From assembly GCA_024691085.1 (NCBI GenBank), contig JAILNX010000001.1, positions 1 through 63,073 on the forward strand: DNA of 63,073 nucleotides. The letters are read 5' to 3'. Position numbers and translations under genes: made by a program. Source of the DNA: Clostridiales bacterium (GTDB taxonomy: Bacteria; Bacillota; Clostridia; Christensenellales; CAG-138). This document shows positions 35,485 to 45,109 of this stretch, in pieces (position 1 is the first letter of the stretch; each line of letters begins with the position of its first letter). Below the pieces are notes generated by a model. It was not told the origin of the DNA and ran no database searches. It saw nothing but the letters and a program-made list of their open reading frames with translations.

Positions 35485-37560
35485 ATGAAGAACTATCAAG
35501 CTGACAGCATTCGCAACGTCTGTGTTTTGGGTCACGGCGGCGAAGGAAAAACCACTCTGACAGAGGCCATGCTCTTTAACGCGGGTCTTCTGGACCGTAT
35601 GGGAAAAGTCGAAGACGGTTCCACCACCACCGACTATGACGTCGAGGAGACCAAGAGGCATATCTCCATTAGCACGGCGATCGCTCCCTTCGAGTGGAAC
35701 AACACCAAGATCAACCTTATCGACGCTCCCGGCTTCTTCGATTTCTACGGCGAGGTTTACGAGGCGATGGCCCTTGCCGATTCCGCGATCATTCTTTGCA
35801 GCGCAGTCTCCGGTCCTGTCGTAGGAACCGAGAAGGCCATGACAATGTGCAAAAAGGCCGAGATGCCCCGCATGCTCGTCATCAACCAGATGGACAAGGA
35901 AAACGCCAACTTCGAGAAGACCATGGAGTCCATCACCGAGAAGTTCGGCATCTCCGTCGTTCCCATTCAGCTCCCCATCATCGAGAAGGGCGCTTTCGTC
36001 GGCTACGTCGATCTTGTAAACATGACCGCCAAGCAGTTTGACGGCAAGAACGAGAAAGAGATCCCCGTTCCCGCCAACCTCCAGGCCGAGGCCGAGAAGC
36101 TCCGCGAGTCCCTTATGGAAGCTGCCGCCGAGTGCGACGAGGATCTTATGATGACTTACCTCGACACCATGGAGCTCTCTCATGACGAGCTCGTCAAGGG
36201 CATCAACATCGGCGTTCTTTCCGGTATGCTCACCCCCGTCTCCTGCTGCTGCGCGGCTCCCAACATCGGCGTCGTCACTCTAATGAACAACATCGTCAAG
36301 CTCATGCCGACCGCCAATATGTGCAAGGCTCGTCCCGCAGTCAACGCCAAGACCGGCGAACCCGCCGAGGTCAAGATGGGCGGTAAGCTTGCAGCTCAGG
36401 TCATGAAGACCGTCGCCGACCCCTTCGTCGGCAAGATCTCCATCTTCAAGGTCTACTCCGGCTCCATCTCCGCTGCCGTCGCTCCTTACAATTCCAACCA
36501 GGATAAGAGCGAGAAGAGCGGCAACGTGTTCATGATGCGCGGCAACAAGACCATCCCCGTCGACGTTGTATGCGAAGGCGATATCGGCGCCATGGCGAAA
36601 CTCCAGTTCACCGGCACAGGCGATACCCTTACCGACGCCGCCGAGCCCGTCAAGTTTGCTCCCATCGACTTCCCGCAGCCCTGCATCTCCCTCGCCGTTA
36701 CCGCCAAGAAGTCCGGCGAAGAGGATAAGGTCTTTGCTGGCCTCAACCGTCTTACCGAGGAAGATCCCACCATGCGCATAGACCGCAATGCCGAGACCGG
36801 CGACGTTCTCATCTGCGGTCTGGGCGAGATGCACATTGACGTTATCTGCGCCAAGCTCAAGAACAAGTTCAAGGTAGAGGCGGCTCTCTCCGATCCGCGT
36901 ATCCCCTACCGTGAAACCATCCGTTCCACCGCTTCCGCAGAAGGTAAACATAAGAAGCAGTCCGGCGGCGCAGGTCAGTTTGGCGTTGTTCAGATCAAGT
37001 TCGAGCCGCTCGCTGAAGGCGACTTCGAGTTCGTTGACGCTATCGTCGGCGGCGTTGTTCCCAACCAGTTCATTCCCGCGGTCGAGAAGGGTCTCGTAGA
37101 AGCGATGAAAAAAGGCGTTCTTGCCGGCTATCCCATGATCGGCGTCAAGGCCACTCTTTACGACGGAAAGTATCACCCCGTCGATTCCAAGGAAGTCGCG
37201 TTCAAGTCCGCTGCCCGTCTCTCCTATAAGGCTGCCTGCGCGAAGGCCAGCCCCGTCCTCATCGAGCCGATCTACAGCTATTACATCACTGTTCCGACCG
37301 ACTACATGGGCGATATCATGGGCGATATCAGCCGCCGCCGCGGCCGTCTTATCGGTTCCAACCAGCTTCCCGACGGACAGACCGAGATCATTGCGGAGGC
37401 CCCCCTCTCCGAAATGTTCAAGTACGCTACCGACCTCCGTTCCATGACTCAGGGCCGCGGTTCGTTCCGCAGCGAGTACATCCGCTATGAGGATGTTCCC
37501 GCCAACGTTGCTCAGAAGATCATCGAGAACGCCAAGAAGGACGAGGACGAAGAAGAGTAA
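35485..37560 (+). CDS. EF-G-like translational GTPase (non-canonical)
   Basis: The 691-residue protein has the five-domain EF-G plan but altered GTPase motifs: the P-loop is GHGGEGKTT (17-25), the switch II motif is DAPGFFDF where EF-G has DTPGHVDF, and G4 is NQMDK. The catalytic His of switch II is therefore Phe. This form is the FusA-like paralog group common in Clostridia, not the main EF-G; its role is unsettled. A GGGGG site lies 13 bases before the ATG, rather far. Codon use is strikingly rich in C-ending codons (GCC, ATC, AAG, CTC) compared with its neighbours, which suggests high expression. Confidence 0.9.
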   Translation: MKNYQADSIRNVCVLGHGGEGKTTLTEAMLFNAGLLDRMGKVEDGSTTTDYDVEETKRHISISTAIAPFEWNNTKINLIDAPGFFDFYGEVYEAMALADSAIILCSAVSGPVVGTEKAMTMCKKAEMPRMLVINQMDKENANFEKTMESITEKFGISVVPIQLPIIEKGAFVGYVDLVNMTAKQFDGKNEKEIPVPANLQAEAEKLRESLMEAAAECDEDLMMTYLDTMELSHDELVKGINIGVLSGMLTPVSCCCAAPNIGVVTLMNNIVKLMPTANMCKARPAVNAKTGEPAEVKMGGKLAAQVMKTVADPFVGKISIFKVYSGSISAAVAPYNSNQDKSEKSGNVFMMRGNKTIPVDVVCEGDIGAMAKLQFTGTGDTLTDAAEPVKFAPIDFPQPCISLAVTAKKSGEEDKVFAGLNRLTEEDPTMRIDRNAETGDVLICGLGEMHIDVICAKLKNKFKVEAALSDPRIPYRETIRSTASAEGKHKKQSGGAGQFGVVQIKFEPLAEGDFEFVDAIVGGVVPNQFIPAVEKGLVEAMKKGVLAGYPMIGVKATLYDGKYHPVDSKEVAFKSAARLSYKAACAKASPVLIEPIYSYYITVPTDYMGDIMGDISRRRGRLIGSNQLPDGQTEIIAEAPLSEMFKYATDLRSMTQGRGSFRSEYIRYEDVPANVAQKIIENAKKDEDEEE

Positions 37561-37580
37561 TCCCCCAAAGCAAAACGAAA

Positions 37581-37607
37581 AGGGCTCCGATCGGAGCCCT
37601 TTCTTTT
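37581..37607. terminator. bidirectional terminator
   Basis: Perfect palindrome AGGGCTCCGATCGGAGCCCT flanked by GAAA and TTCTTTT, between the converging EF-G-like and lpdA genes. Confidence 0.85.
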
Positions 37608-37615
37608 ATGCTCTG

Positions 37616-39013
37616 TTATTTCCTTTTGGGGAGCGCGTGGCAGCAGAGGCCTTCCCAATCGTGCGCGGCTTCCATGACTACCTCGGAAACAGTGGGATGA
37701 GGATGGATCGTGTCTGCGACGTCCTTGACGCTCGCGCCGAGCTTGATCGCCTCGGCAAGCTCCATGATCATATCGGTTGCGCGTGGGCACATAAGCTGCG
37801 CACCGATGAGCTTGCCGTTCTTATCGGCAATGAGCTTTGAGACGCCGATATTTTGGTTCATGACCATCGAGCGGCCGTTGCCGGCGACGTTATAAGACCC
37901 GACGGAGTACTCGATCCCCCGCTCCTTCGCCTTGTCCTCGGAAAGACCGACGAAAGCGATCTCGGGATTGGTATAGATGCAGGAGGGAACGATGGAATAA
38001 TCCATGGTCTCGTCACGCCCGCTGGCGTTTGCGGCGGCGACGGTTCCCTGCGCGGAAGCGACGTGCGCAAGCTGGATCTTGCCGGTAATGTCGCCTATCG
38101 CATAGATGTTCTCAACATTGGTGCGGCAATGGTCGTCGATAACGACGAATGCGCGATTCATTTCGATACCGCAGTTTTCAAGACCGATCTCCCTGGTCAT
38201 CGCCCTTCTGCCGACGCTTACGACGCAGCATCCGCCCTCGGCCGTCTTGACGGCGCCGTTCAGTTCATAAGTTACCGTAACGGTATCGCCGCCTTCGATC
38301 TTAGTGACCTTGGCGTTGTTTATTATCGAGACCTTCTTCTTTTTAAGAACGCGGAGAGCGGACCTGACAACGTCGGCGTCAGCGCCGGGAAGAATCGAAG
38401 GCATCATCTCGATAACGGTCACGGGCCTGCCGAGAGTCGCGAAAAGCGTAGCGAACTCAATGCCGATGACGCCGCCGCCGATAATAACGAAGCTCTCGGG
38501 AAGCTCGGTCATTGAAAGGATCTCGTCGGAAGTAACGACGTTCTTCCCGTCGATGCCCTCGATGGGAGGACGCGCAGGCGTGGAACCGGTTGCGAGAATG
38601 AGCTTATCGAAGGAGTATTCCTTGACCTCGCCCGAAGCGTCTGTAACGGCGACGTTATGCGTATCCTTAAGCCTGCCGAAGCCCTTTATGACCGTGACCT
38701 TGTAGGCCTTCTCAAGGCCCTCGATGCCGGAAACGAGTTTCTGGACGGTCGCATCCTTATAAGCCGCCATGCCAGCGTAGTCAAAACCGACTTCAGCCGC
38801 CTTTACGCCGAACACGGAAGCGGATTCGGTCTGCTCGTAGACCTCAGCGCAGTGCAGAAGCGCCTTGGTGGGTATGCATCCGCGGTTGAGACAGGTGCCG
38901 CCGAGCTCGCGCGCTTCGATAAGAGCGACCTTCTTGCCGTACTGCGCCGCCCTGATCGCGGCAATGTATCCGCCGGGGCCGCCGCCGAGAACGGCTATAT
39001 CAAAATCGTACAT
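37616..39013 (-). CDS. lpdA: dihydrolipoyl dehydrogenase
   Basis: The 465-residue flavoprotein disulfide reductase has the FAD motif VLGGGPGGYIAAIRAA (8-23), the redox pair in GGTCLNRGCIPTK (about 39-51), an NAD motif IGGGVIGIEFA (about 173), a second FAD motif YAIGDITG (about 304) and the C-terminal HPHPTVSEV supplying the catalytic His. It reoxidises lipoyl groups of 2-oxoacid dehydrogenase or glycine cleavage complexes. No partner subunit lies beside it. AGGAGG precedes the ATG. Confidence 0.94.
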   Translation of the reverse strand: MYDFDIAVLGGGPGGYIAAIRAAQYGKKVALIEARELGGTCLNRGCIPTKALLHCAEVYEQTESASVFGVKAAEVGFDYAGMAAYKDATVQKLVSGIEGLEKAYKVTVIKGFGRLKDTHNVAVTDASGEVKEYSFDKLILATGSTPARPPIEGIDGKNVVTSDEILSMTELPESFVIIGGGVIGIEFATLFATLGRPVTVIEMMPSILPGADADVVRSALRVLKKKKVSIINNAKVTKIEGGDTVTVTYELNGAVKTAEGGCCVVSVGRRAMTREIGLENCGIEMNRAFVVIDDHCRTNVENIYAIGDITGKIQLAHVASAQGTVAAANASGRDETMDYSIVPSCIYTNPEIAFVGLSEDKAKERGIEYSVGSYNVAGNGRSMVMNQNIGVSKLIADKNGKLIGAQLMCPRATDMIMELAEAIKLGASVKDVADTIHPHPTVSEVVMEAAHDWEGLCCHALPKRK

Positions 39014-39042
39014 GGAATGAACCTCCTTTTTTACTTGTGATT

Positions 39043-39071
39043 AGGATACCATATTTACCGTGCATTTTCAA
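39043..39071 (-). promoter_or_regulatory. promoter of lpdA
   Basis: Minus strand TTGAAA (39066-39071), 17 bp, TATCCT (39043-39048). Confidence 0.5.
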
Positions 39072-39126
39072 CATGAACAAATCGCGGAAATCGGATTATA
39101 TTTCAAAATTGAGCAATACTTAAAAT

Positions 39127-40758
39127 ATGGAAAATAAAGTTAGAAAAGTTACGAACGCGATCGCAGCGGTACTGAACGAGCTCCCGAAGGAGGTCCCGAG
39201 CGCGCCCACTTCGCCGAATTACCCTTTATTCCTTAAAGAGAATCTGCCTAAGCCTTCGTACCTAAAAAAACAGCGGAGTGCCGATAACGAAAACGGTCCG
39301 CTATTCTCGATCGTTATAGTATGCAATAATACTGCGGACGTGTTATTCCCGACCGTGATATCGCTGCTCGCCCAAACGTATGCGAACTGGGAGCTGATAA
39401 TCTCATCCGAAACAAGCGGCGACGATTTCCTCGCAGGAATCGATAAAAGAATAAGGATCATAGAAAGCGGCGATCCACTTAAAGCGGCTGAAAAAGAGAT
39501 CCGCGGGGATCTCGTAATTCGCTTACTTCCGCGCGACAGGCTCGAACCCGACGCACTATACTTATTCGCCGAAACTATCGGAAACGATCCTTCGGTATCG
39601 ACGATCTATGCCGATCACGACGTTCAAGACGAATACGGAAGAAGGTCGTCTCCCGTCTTTAAGCCGTCTTTCTCCCCCGTCACCGAGATCGCATTCGACT
39701 ACATAAAAAGACCGCTTGTCGTGAAAACCAGTATCCACATGGCAGCGGGAGGATTTATGGGATCCGGTGCAGACTTTAGTCACGCGTACATTCTTCGCTG
39801 CATAAAAAAAGCGAGACTCGTAAAAAACATCCCGCGTATACTCCTTTCCGCTTCTGAAGATAGTGACAGCGAACCGGGATCGGTTTTTTCCTTTGGGAAA
39901 ACGTTATACGCTTACGAGGGATCGTTCAAGGGAAGCTTCCGCATCAATTCCTTGAAAGATAAAAAGAGCTCCGTGACCTTGGTCATCGGAGACGCATCGG
40001 ACGCCGCAGCGCTAAAGCGAGCACTCGAATCCGTCGACACGATCTCGACATGTTTTGATTACAAAATTATTATCTGCGTCGGAAGCAGCATAGACGGGTC
40101 ACTTAACAAATACCTTGAAGCGCTGGGGAGAAACAAGGCTGCAAAAATAGTTCACGAGAAAATAGAGGTTTCTGTTCCGGCATTGCTGAACCGCGGCGCA
40201 GCAGCTTCTTTTTCCGAATACATCGTGTTCCTTTCATCCTATGCAGAGGTGATCAGCCCATCGTTCATTGAAGAGCTGATACTGCCGTTAAAGCTCAAAA
40301 ACGTTGCCGTAACGGGCGGAAAGCTTCTGTCTCCCGACGGGACCCTTTACAATACCGGTACCGTGATCGGGCTGGGAGGACCTTTGGGATCTCCCTTCTC
40401 CGGCACGGCGGACGATATGGAAGACAAAAAGAAATGCTTCTATACTTCCGTTCAAAGGAACGTCTCCGCGGTTTCGGGATGCATGATGGCGGTATCCGCC
40501 GAAGGGTTCATGAAAATTGGGATGTTCGACGAAAACCTTACGGATCACGGCTGGGATACCGAGTTCTGCATCCGTGCAATAAAAGCCGGAAAGCAGGTCG
40601 TTTATACGCCGTTCGCGGAGGCAAAGCTTACCCGTCTTCCCGATTATCCGGATGATAAGAGCACATTTTTAGAAGGCTATGAAAAGGATCCCTTTTTCAG
40701 TCCGAATTACGATCTAAGATTCACCGATCCTCAGCTCGCGATAAGTCCCGATCATTGA
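39127..40758 (+). CDS. glycosyltransferase family 2-type protein with two GT-A domains
   Basis: The 543-residue protein contains two glycosyltransferase-like halves. The first (about 60-290) starts LFSIVIVCNNTADVLFPTVISLLAQTYANWELI and has IYADHDV as its metal-binding region. The second (about 280-530) has SVTLVIGDASDAAALKRALES, a DGTLYNTGTVIGLGGPLGSPF segment and a MFDENLTDHGWDTEFCIRA segment typical of sugar transferases of surface polysaccharides. No signal peptide or membrane helix. The start lacks a Shine-Dalgarno, and the gene stands alone, away from any polysaccharide cluster. The sugar is unknown. Confidence 0.8.
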   Translation: MENKVRKVTNAIAAVLNELPKEVPSAPTSPNYPLFLKENLPKPSYLKKQRSADNENGPLFSIVIVCNNTADVLFPTVISLLAQTYANWELIISSETSGDDFLAGIDKRIRIIESGDPLKAAEKEIRGDLVIRLLPRDRLEPDALYLFAETIGNDPSVSTIYADHDVQDEYGRRSSPVFKPSFSPVTEIAFDYIKRPLVVKTSIHMAAGGFMGSGADFSHAYILRCIKKARLVKNIPRILLSASEDSDSEPGSVFSFGKTLYAYEGSFKGSFRINSLKDKKSSVTLVIGDASDAAALKRALESVDTISTCFDYKIIICVGSSIDGSLNKYLEALGRNKAAKIVHEKIEVSVPALLNRGAAASFSEYIVFLSSYAEVISPSFIEELILPLKLKNVAVTGGKLLSPDGTLYNTGTVIGLGGPLGSPFSGTADDMEDKKKCFYTSVQRNVSAVSGCMMAVSAEGFMKIGMFDENLTDHGWDTEFCIRAIKAGKQVVYTPFAEAKLTRLPDYPDDKSTFLEGYEKDPFFSPNYDLRFTDPQLAISPDH

Positions 40759-40782
40759 CAAATCAAAAGGAAGGTATATAAT
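40755..40782 (+). promoter_or_regulatory. promoter of the sirtuin gene
   Basis: TTGACA (40755-40760) overlapping the stop of the glycosyltransferase, 16 bp, TATAAT (40777-40782). Confidence 0.85.
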
Positions 40783-40810
40783 TTATCTAATAACTCCAGG
40801 AGGCGCTTTT

Positions 40811-41539
40811 ATGAACGGGATCGAAAAACTGAAGGAAATGATAAACAGCTCGGGGAGAATAGTATTTCTCGGAGGCGCCGGCGTTTCGACCGAAAGCGGG
40901 ATACCGGATTTCCGCAGCGAGAACGGCATTTTTAACGCCATCCGCGAGTTCGGCTACCCGCCCGAAACGCTTCTGTCGCGGTCGTTCTTCGACAGGAACC
41001 CGGAGGTATTCTTTAAGTACTACCGCACGCTTTTAATGAGCGGCGACGCGAAGCCCAACAAGGCGCACCTTGCCCTTGCGAAACTCGAGCAGGAAGGAAA
41101 GCTGACCGCGGTCGCAACGCAGAACATCGACGGTCTGCATACCATGGCGGGAAGCAAAAACGTATACGAGCTGCACGGTTCCATCAAGCGCAATTACTGC
41201 ATGAAATGCCACAAATTCTACGACGGTGATTTCGTGAAGAACGCGGACGGCGTACCGCGCTGCGAATGCGGCGGCATAGTCAAACCCGACGTTGTATTAT
41301 ACGAGGAAGGTCTCGATCACGATACGCTGAACGGAGCCGTAACGCACATCATGCGGGCGGATATGCTTATTGTAGGCGGTACCAGCCTTCAGGTGTACCC
41401 TGCCGCCGGACTTATCGATTACTACCGCGGAAACAAACTTGTTCTGATAAACAAATCGTCAACGCCATATGACCGATATGCCGATCTTGTTATAAACGAC
41501 TCGATCGGAAAGGTTTTGGGAGAGGCTGTCGGGATATAA
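40811..41539 (+). CDS. cobB: NAD-dependent protein deacylase, Sir2 family
   Basis: The 242-residue sirtuin shows GAGVSTESGIPDFRS (about 23-37), TQNIDGLH (about 98), the catalytic His in ELHGSIKRN, a zinc site CMKC...CECG (about 125-153) and GTSLQVYPAAGL. It removes acetyl or related acyl groups from lysines using NAD. AGGAGG lies 7 bases before the ATG. It is transcribed alone from a strong promoter and has its own terminator. Partner enzymes are not in the window. Confidence 0.95.
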   Translation: MNGIEKLKEMINSSGRIVFLGGAGVSTESGIPDFRSENGIFNAIREFGYPPETLLSRSFFDRNPEVFFKYYRTLLMSGDAKPNKAHLALAKLEQEGKLTAVATQNIDGLHTMAGSKNVYELHGSIKRNYCMKCHKFYDGDFVKNADGVPRCECGGIVKPDVVLYEEGLDHDTLNGAVTHIMRADMLIVGGTSLQVYPAAGLIDYYRGNKLVLINKSSTPYDRYADLVINDSIGKVLGEAVGI

Positions 41540-41548
41540 AAAAAGGCC

Positions 41549-41580
41549 GCGCCCTGCGTTTGATACGCAGGGCGCTTTTT
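41549..41580 (+). terminator. terminator after the sirtuin gene
   Basis: GCGCCCTGCGT/ACGCAGGGCGC stem (41549-41575) with loop TTGAT, then TTTTT. Confidence 0.9.
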
Positions 41581-41583
41581 CTT

Positions 41584-43764
41584 TCAGTCCAATACGGGAT
41601 CTGTATAATCTCCAACCTTATCGAAGTTTACCCTTCGCAGAACGTCAAGATCTCTGATCCTCGAAAGATCCTCATCGCTCAGCTTAAGGTAGATGACTTT
41701 TTCACTCGAATACGAGATGTTCTTCTCTTTGTGCCACGAAACGTAAACGGTGACCTGCAGAGCATTCTCCGGATCGTCTGACAGTTCGGCGTTTGCGAGC
41801 ATCTTGATCATCTCGTAGACCTCCGGATCGGCGTCCTTCGGAAGGAGCTTCGAATTATTTCCGGAGAAAGAGTTGACTCCGTAATTCGTGTCGTAGAAAT
41901 AGACGTTCGTTACGTTTCCGATATCGACGTAGTATTCGGATGAACCATTGTCTCCTCCGGTCTCGAACCATGCCTTCAGCTCGTCGAGCATCTTCAGCCC
42001 TTCGTCGCCGTTTCGCTGATTGATGATATCGATGTACATCTTAAGCGACTTCGGAGTAAAGTTATTGATTGCGAAAGATTCGTTGAAGTTCTTCGCTCCG
42101 ACGCATCCCGAGACCTGAAGAGTCATATTGAATCTGCCCGTGGAAACTTCGAACGGATCAACAGAATCTATGCCGAAAATGTAGCCGGACATGTTCGATT
42201 TGAGCATGAGCTTCTTTGCGTCGTCAAGAGAAGCGAATTCCTCTTCGTAAACGGCGGCAAGCTTCCTTGCTTCCTGTCTGGTAAGACCGTTCACGAAGAA
42301 GTACTTATGTCCCGGAGGGAACGCGATGCCCGCTTTATAGTAATCCTCGTTCTTCTCCAGCAGCTGGCTGAGAGTGTTGTATTCCGATTCGGAGAAGAGG
42401 ATATTCCTTACGATATCCGTGCCGTTAGTGCGGTCTATCTTCACGGTAAGCCACATGCCTGAACCGGTATCGCTGTTTTTATTGATCATAGATACGTTGC
42501 GGTCGTATGCTTTGCAGAGTATCTCTATCGCCTTATCGTCGGTGATCCTGATCTTTTCTTTCTTGATCGAGGAATAAGTCTGATCACCGCCAAGTCCGAA
42601 TTCGGAGAAGAAACCGTTTTCGGTCTTCAGAACGTAGAAGCCTTTCGTGCGGTTCTCGTCGACCTTAACGGTGCTCTCGGCCTTGATGATCAGTTTGGGG
42701 ATCACAAGGTAAAGGAGCGCGATGCCGACGCAGACAAAGTACAGAGGCATTGCCTTGACCATCTTCTTCGGACTCTTGGTCGAGATAAGCTCGTAGAGGC
42801 AGTAGAATATGAACGAGAACAGTACGAGGAATACTCCCGCGACAAGCGTAGCCTCTTCGTTGACAATGAGATACATGAGAAGGAGCAGAAGCGGGAGACC
42901 GATCGCCGTGCGTACGACAGTCTGGAAGAGCTTGCTCTTGGTGGGAATACCCGCGGTCTCGGAAGCGCGCTTATTGAACGCTATACCGCCGAGGAAGACG
43001 AGCAGGACCGACCAGCAAAGCGACCAGATCATCGCGGGGATCTTCGCGTAATTCACTGTATAGGCGCCGTTCGATATCATCTGCACGATCGAACCGTAAG
43101 GCGTCGCGATGATGTTGTACGACGGATCGAAGAACAGCGAATAGCTCGCGATGCTGCTGAGCATATACGGTGCGTCCGTCTCGATGAATACGCTCATAAC
43201 CGAAAGCAGGAAGCGGGGCACGAACAGAATGACTATCGAGGCGAACAGGTTGACAAACCTTGTGCCCGATATCGCGCAGGCTAACGAGACCGCGCCGACA
43301 ACTTCGATCGCTCCGATGAGCATATTGACGTAAACACAGAAGAACAGCAGATAGTTGAACGGAAGATCGAAGATCAGATAGATCAGCGAATGTACTATAG
43401 AGTACGCGGTCAGGCCGATCGCCATCCAGATGATTATCGCGAGGAAAGTCGAATAATACATCTGCTTCCTCGTTACCGGCAGCGCGTGATAGAAGTCACT
43501 GTATGCGCGTCGGTTGAGCCAGTTGTATGCGACGAAGGTGAACACGAGACCCGAGAGGTAAACGTACATCATCATCGGCATGGCGAGCTCAAACCCGCCG
43601 GGAATGCGGTTCGCTAAAACGCCCGTTTCGGAAGCGAAAGACATCAGCGCAGAGACGGCCGTGGTAAAGTTCGAAGCCATCAGTATGATCGCGGCAACGA
43701 TGCCGATGACCTTGAGCTGACGGAACATTTCGGAGAAATAACCCTTATGGAATATCTTATTCAT
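41584..43764 (-). CDS. large ABC-2 type membrane subunit
   Basis: The 726-residue protein has six membrane segments in the first 290 residues, including YNWLNRRAYSDFYHALPVTRKQMYYS, a loop typical of YtrC/YtrD-like permeases (about 80-105). Two or three more follow around 285-370, then a soluble domain of about 350 residues probably outside the membrane. It belongs to a GntR/ATPase/permease operon and starts 1 base after the ATPase gene. The large outer domain could sense wall-active compounds. Function by context only. Confidence 0.8.
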   Translation of the reverse strand: MNKIFHKGYFSEMFRQLKVIGIVAAIILMASNFTTAVSALMSFASETGVLANRIPGGFELAMPMMMYVYLSGLVFTFVAYNWLNRRAYSDFYHALPVTRKQMYYSTFLAIIIWMAIGLTAYSIVHSLIYLIFDLPFNYLLFFCVYVNMLIGAIEVVGAVSLACAISGTRFVNLFASIVILFVPRFLLSVMSVFIETDAPYMLSSIASYSLFFDPSYNIIATPYGSIVQMISNGAYTVNYAKIPAMIWSLCWSVLLVFLGGIAFNKRASETAGIPTKSKLFQTVVRTAIGLPLLLLLMYLIVNEEATLVAGVFLVLFSFIFYCLYELISTKSPKKMVKAMPLYFVCVGIALLYLVIPKLIIKAESTVKVDENRTKGFYVLKTENGFFSEFGLGGDQTYSSIKKEKIRITDDKAIEILCKAYDRNVSMINKNSDTGSGMWLTVKIDRTNGTDIVRNILFSESEYNTLSQLLEKNEDYYKAGIAFPPGHKYFFVNGLTRQEARKLAAVYEEEFASLDDAKKLMLKSNMSGYIFGIDSVDPFEVSTGRFNMTLQVSGCVGAKNFNESFAINNFTPKSLKMYIDIINQRNGDEGLKMLDELKAWFETGGDNGSSEYYVDIGNVTNVYFYDTNYGVNSFSGNNSKLLPKDADPEVYEMIKMLANAELSDDPENALQVTVYVSWHKEKNISYSSEKVIYLKLSDEDLSRIRDLDVLRRVNFDKVGDYTDPVLD

Positions 43765-43765
43765 A

Positions 43766-44677
43766 TTATTCCACCTCCTGCTTCAGAACGTCGGAGAACT
43801 CATATCCCAAAGCTCCCATCTCGTAAACGAACACCTCTTCGAGCGAAAGAGGAAGAATTTCAAAGAGGATCGGCTGCATCGCCTTGATCTTCGCCGTGGT
43901 TTCTTCTCGGTCGCCGCGGATTATGATCGAAGCAACGCTTCCGTGCTTGACGAAGGAAAGCATCTCGATGCCCTCGAAGCGAGACCTGTCGTACTCGCCT
44001 TCGAACGCGACCTGGACCTTGAAGAGCGAGGTCTTGAGGTTTCCGATATCGCTCTCGAAGATGATGCCGCCCTTATGCAGAAGCGAAAGCTGGTCGCAGG
44101 TATCTTCAAGCTCGCGGAGCGAGTGGCTCGTGATGACCGCGGTCGCATTTCGTTCCATGACGTCGTTGTAAAGAAGGTTCTTGACAAGGTTCCTCATGAC
44201 GGGATCGAGTCCGTCGAAGGTCTCATCAAAGAGAATGTAATCCGCTTTGCAGGAGAGCGCGAGTATCGTCGCAGCCTGCCGCTTCATGCCCTTTGAGAAA
44301 GTGCCGATGTTGGCGTTCGGATCGAGCCTGAAAGCGGCGGTGAGCTCTTTGAAGCGGTCATAGGAGAAGCGCTCGTATATCGAGGAATAAAGCTTCGCCA
44401 TCCTTAAAAGGCTTGCCCTCGGAAGGAAATAAAGCTCATCCGGAACGAATACAAGACGGCCCTTGATTTTGGGATTGTCATATACGTTCTCGCCGTCGAT
44501 CTCGACTGAGCCTCCGTCAGCCTTGTAAATGCCGCTGACAAGACGCAGAAGCGTCGATTTACCTGCGCCGTTCGAGCCGACCATGCCGTAGATGCAGCCC
44601 TCCGGAATCTTGCAGTTAAGCGCGTTCAGCGCTGTAAAACTATCGAATTTCTTGGTAAGATCCTTTGCGGTTATCAT
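43766..44677 (-). CDS. ABC transporter ATP-binding protein
   Basis: The 303-residue ATPase has Walker A GSNGAGKST (about 34), a variant signature TFSKGMKRQ (about 127), Walker B YILFDETFDGLDP (about 146) and the switch His in TSHS. The signature TFSKGM in place of LSGGQ is common in YtrB-like ATPases. It overlaps the GntR gene by four bases (ATGA) and works with the 726-residue permease next door. Confidence 0.92.
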   Translation of the reverse strand: MITAKDLTKKFDSFTALNALNCKIPEGCIYGMVGSNGAGKSTLLRLVSGIYKADGGSVEIDGENVYDNPKIKGRLVFVPDELYFLPRASLLRMAKLYSSIYERFSYDRFKELTAAFRLDPNANIGTFSKGMKRQAATILALSCKADYILFDETFDGLDPVMRNLVKNLLYNDVMERNATAVITSHSLRELEDTCDQLSLLHKGGIIFESDIGNLKTSLFKVQVAFEGEYDRSRFEGIEMLSFVKHGSVASIIIRGDREETTAKIKAMQPILFEILPLSLEEVFVYEMGALGYEFSDVLKQEVE

Positions 44678-45060
44678 TCCGCGATCACCTTCCCTTCTCC
44701 TGAATAAACTCTGTTAACGATGCCGACCAAAGTTTCCATTTTAACGCCCTTGCCCTTGAGTTCCGAAACAAGCTCTTCAAACTCGGAAGTCTTTGATTCG
44801 GCAGCTTCGCGAAGTTTTATAAGCGCGTCCTTTGCGATATACCTGCCGTTGCCCGGAACCGTATAGCAGAGGCCGCGTCTTTCGATCTCGGCATAAGCCC
44901 TTTGAAGAGTGTTCGGATTGACGCTCAGCGTCTGCGACAAGTATCTCACCGACGGGAGCTGTCCCTCGGGACCTATGTCGCCGCTTAAAATGCAAAGCTC
45001 AAACTGATCGATAAGCTGCTCGTAAATAGGCGTTCTTGAAAGCTTATCAATTGCGAACAT
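44674..45060 (-). CDS. GntR-family repressor, YtrA type
   Basis: The start is ATG at 45060, preceded by GGAGGAG; an upstream GTG-frame start lies in the promoter. The 128-residue protein has the GntR winged helix (TPIYEQLIDQFELCILSG, LSVNPNTLQRAYAEIERRGL) and a short tail. First in its operon, it is expected to repress it at the inverted repeat over the -10 box and to respond to envelope stress like other YtrA proteins. Confidence 0.9.
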   Translation of the reverse strand: MFAIDKLSRTPIYEQLIDQFELCILSGDIGPEGQLPSVRYLSQTLSVNPNTLQRAYAEIERRGLCYTVPGNGRYIAKDALIKLREAAESKTSEFEELVSELKGKGVKMETLVGIVNRVYSGEGKVIAE

Positions 45061-45086
45061 ACGTCTCCTCCTTCTTATCGTTATTG

Positions 45087-45109
45087 CTGTGTTAGTAATA
45101 TTAATACAG
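45087..45109. promoter_or_regulatory. inverted-repeat operator over the second GntR promoter
   Basis: CTGTGTTA (45087-45094) and TAATACAG (45102-45109) are 8-bp arms with one mismatch and a 7-base gap, covering the -10 box. The geometry equals that at 22275-22303. Confidence 0.6.

Noticed and set aside
37616-39013. Pyruvate dehydrogenase or glycine cleavage cluster
   Set aside because: Only the dihydrolipoyl dehydrogenase is present; neighbours are unrelated, so no complex is claimed.
39098-39129. Leaderless promoter for the glycosyltransferase gene
   Set aside because: TAAAAT touches the ATG, so transcription would start inside the gene, and no -35 box lies 17 bp upstream. Only the lack of a Shine-Dalgarno is noted.
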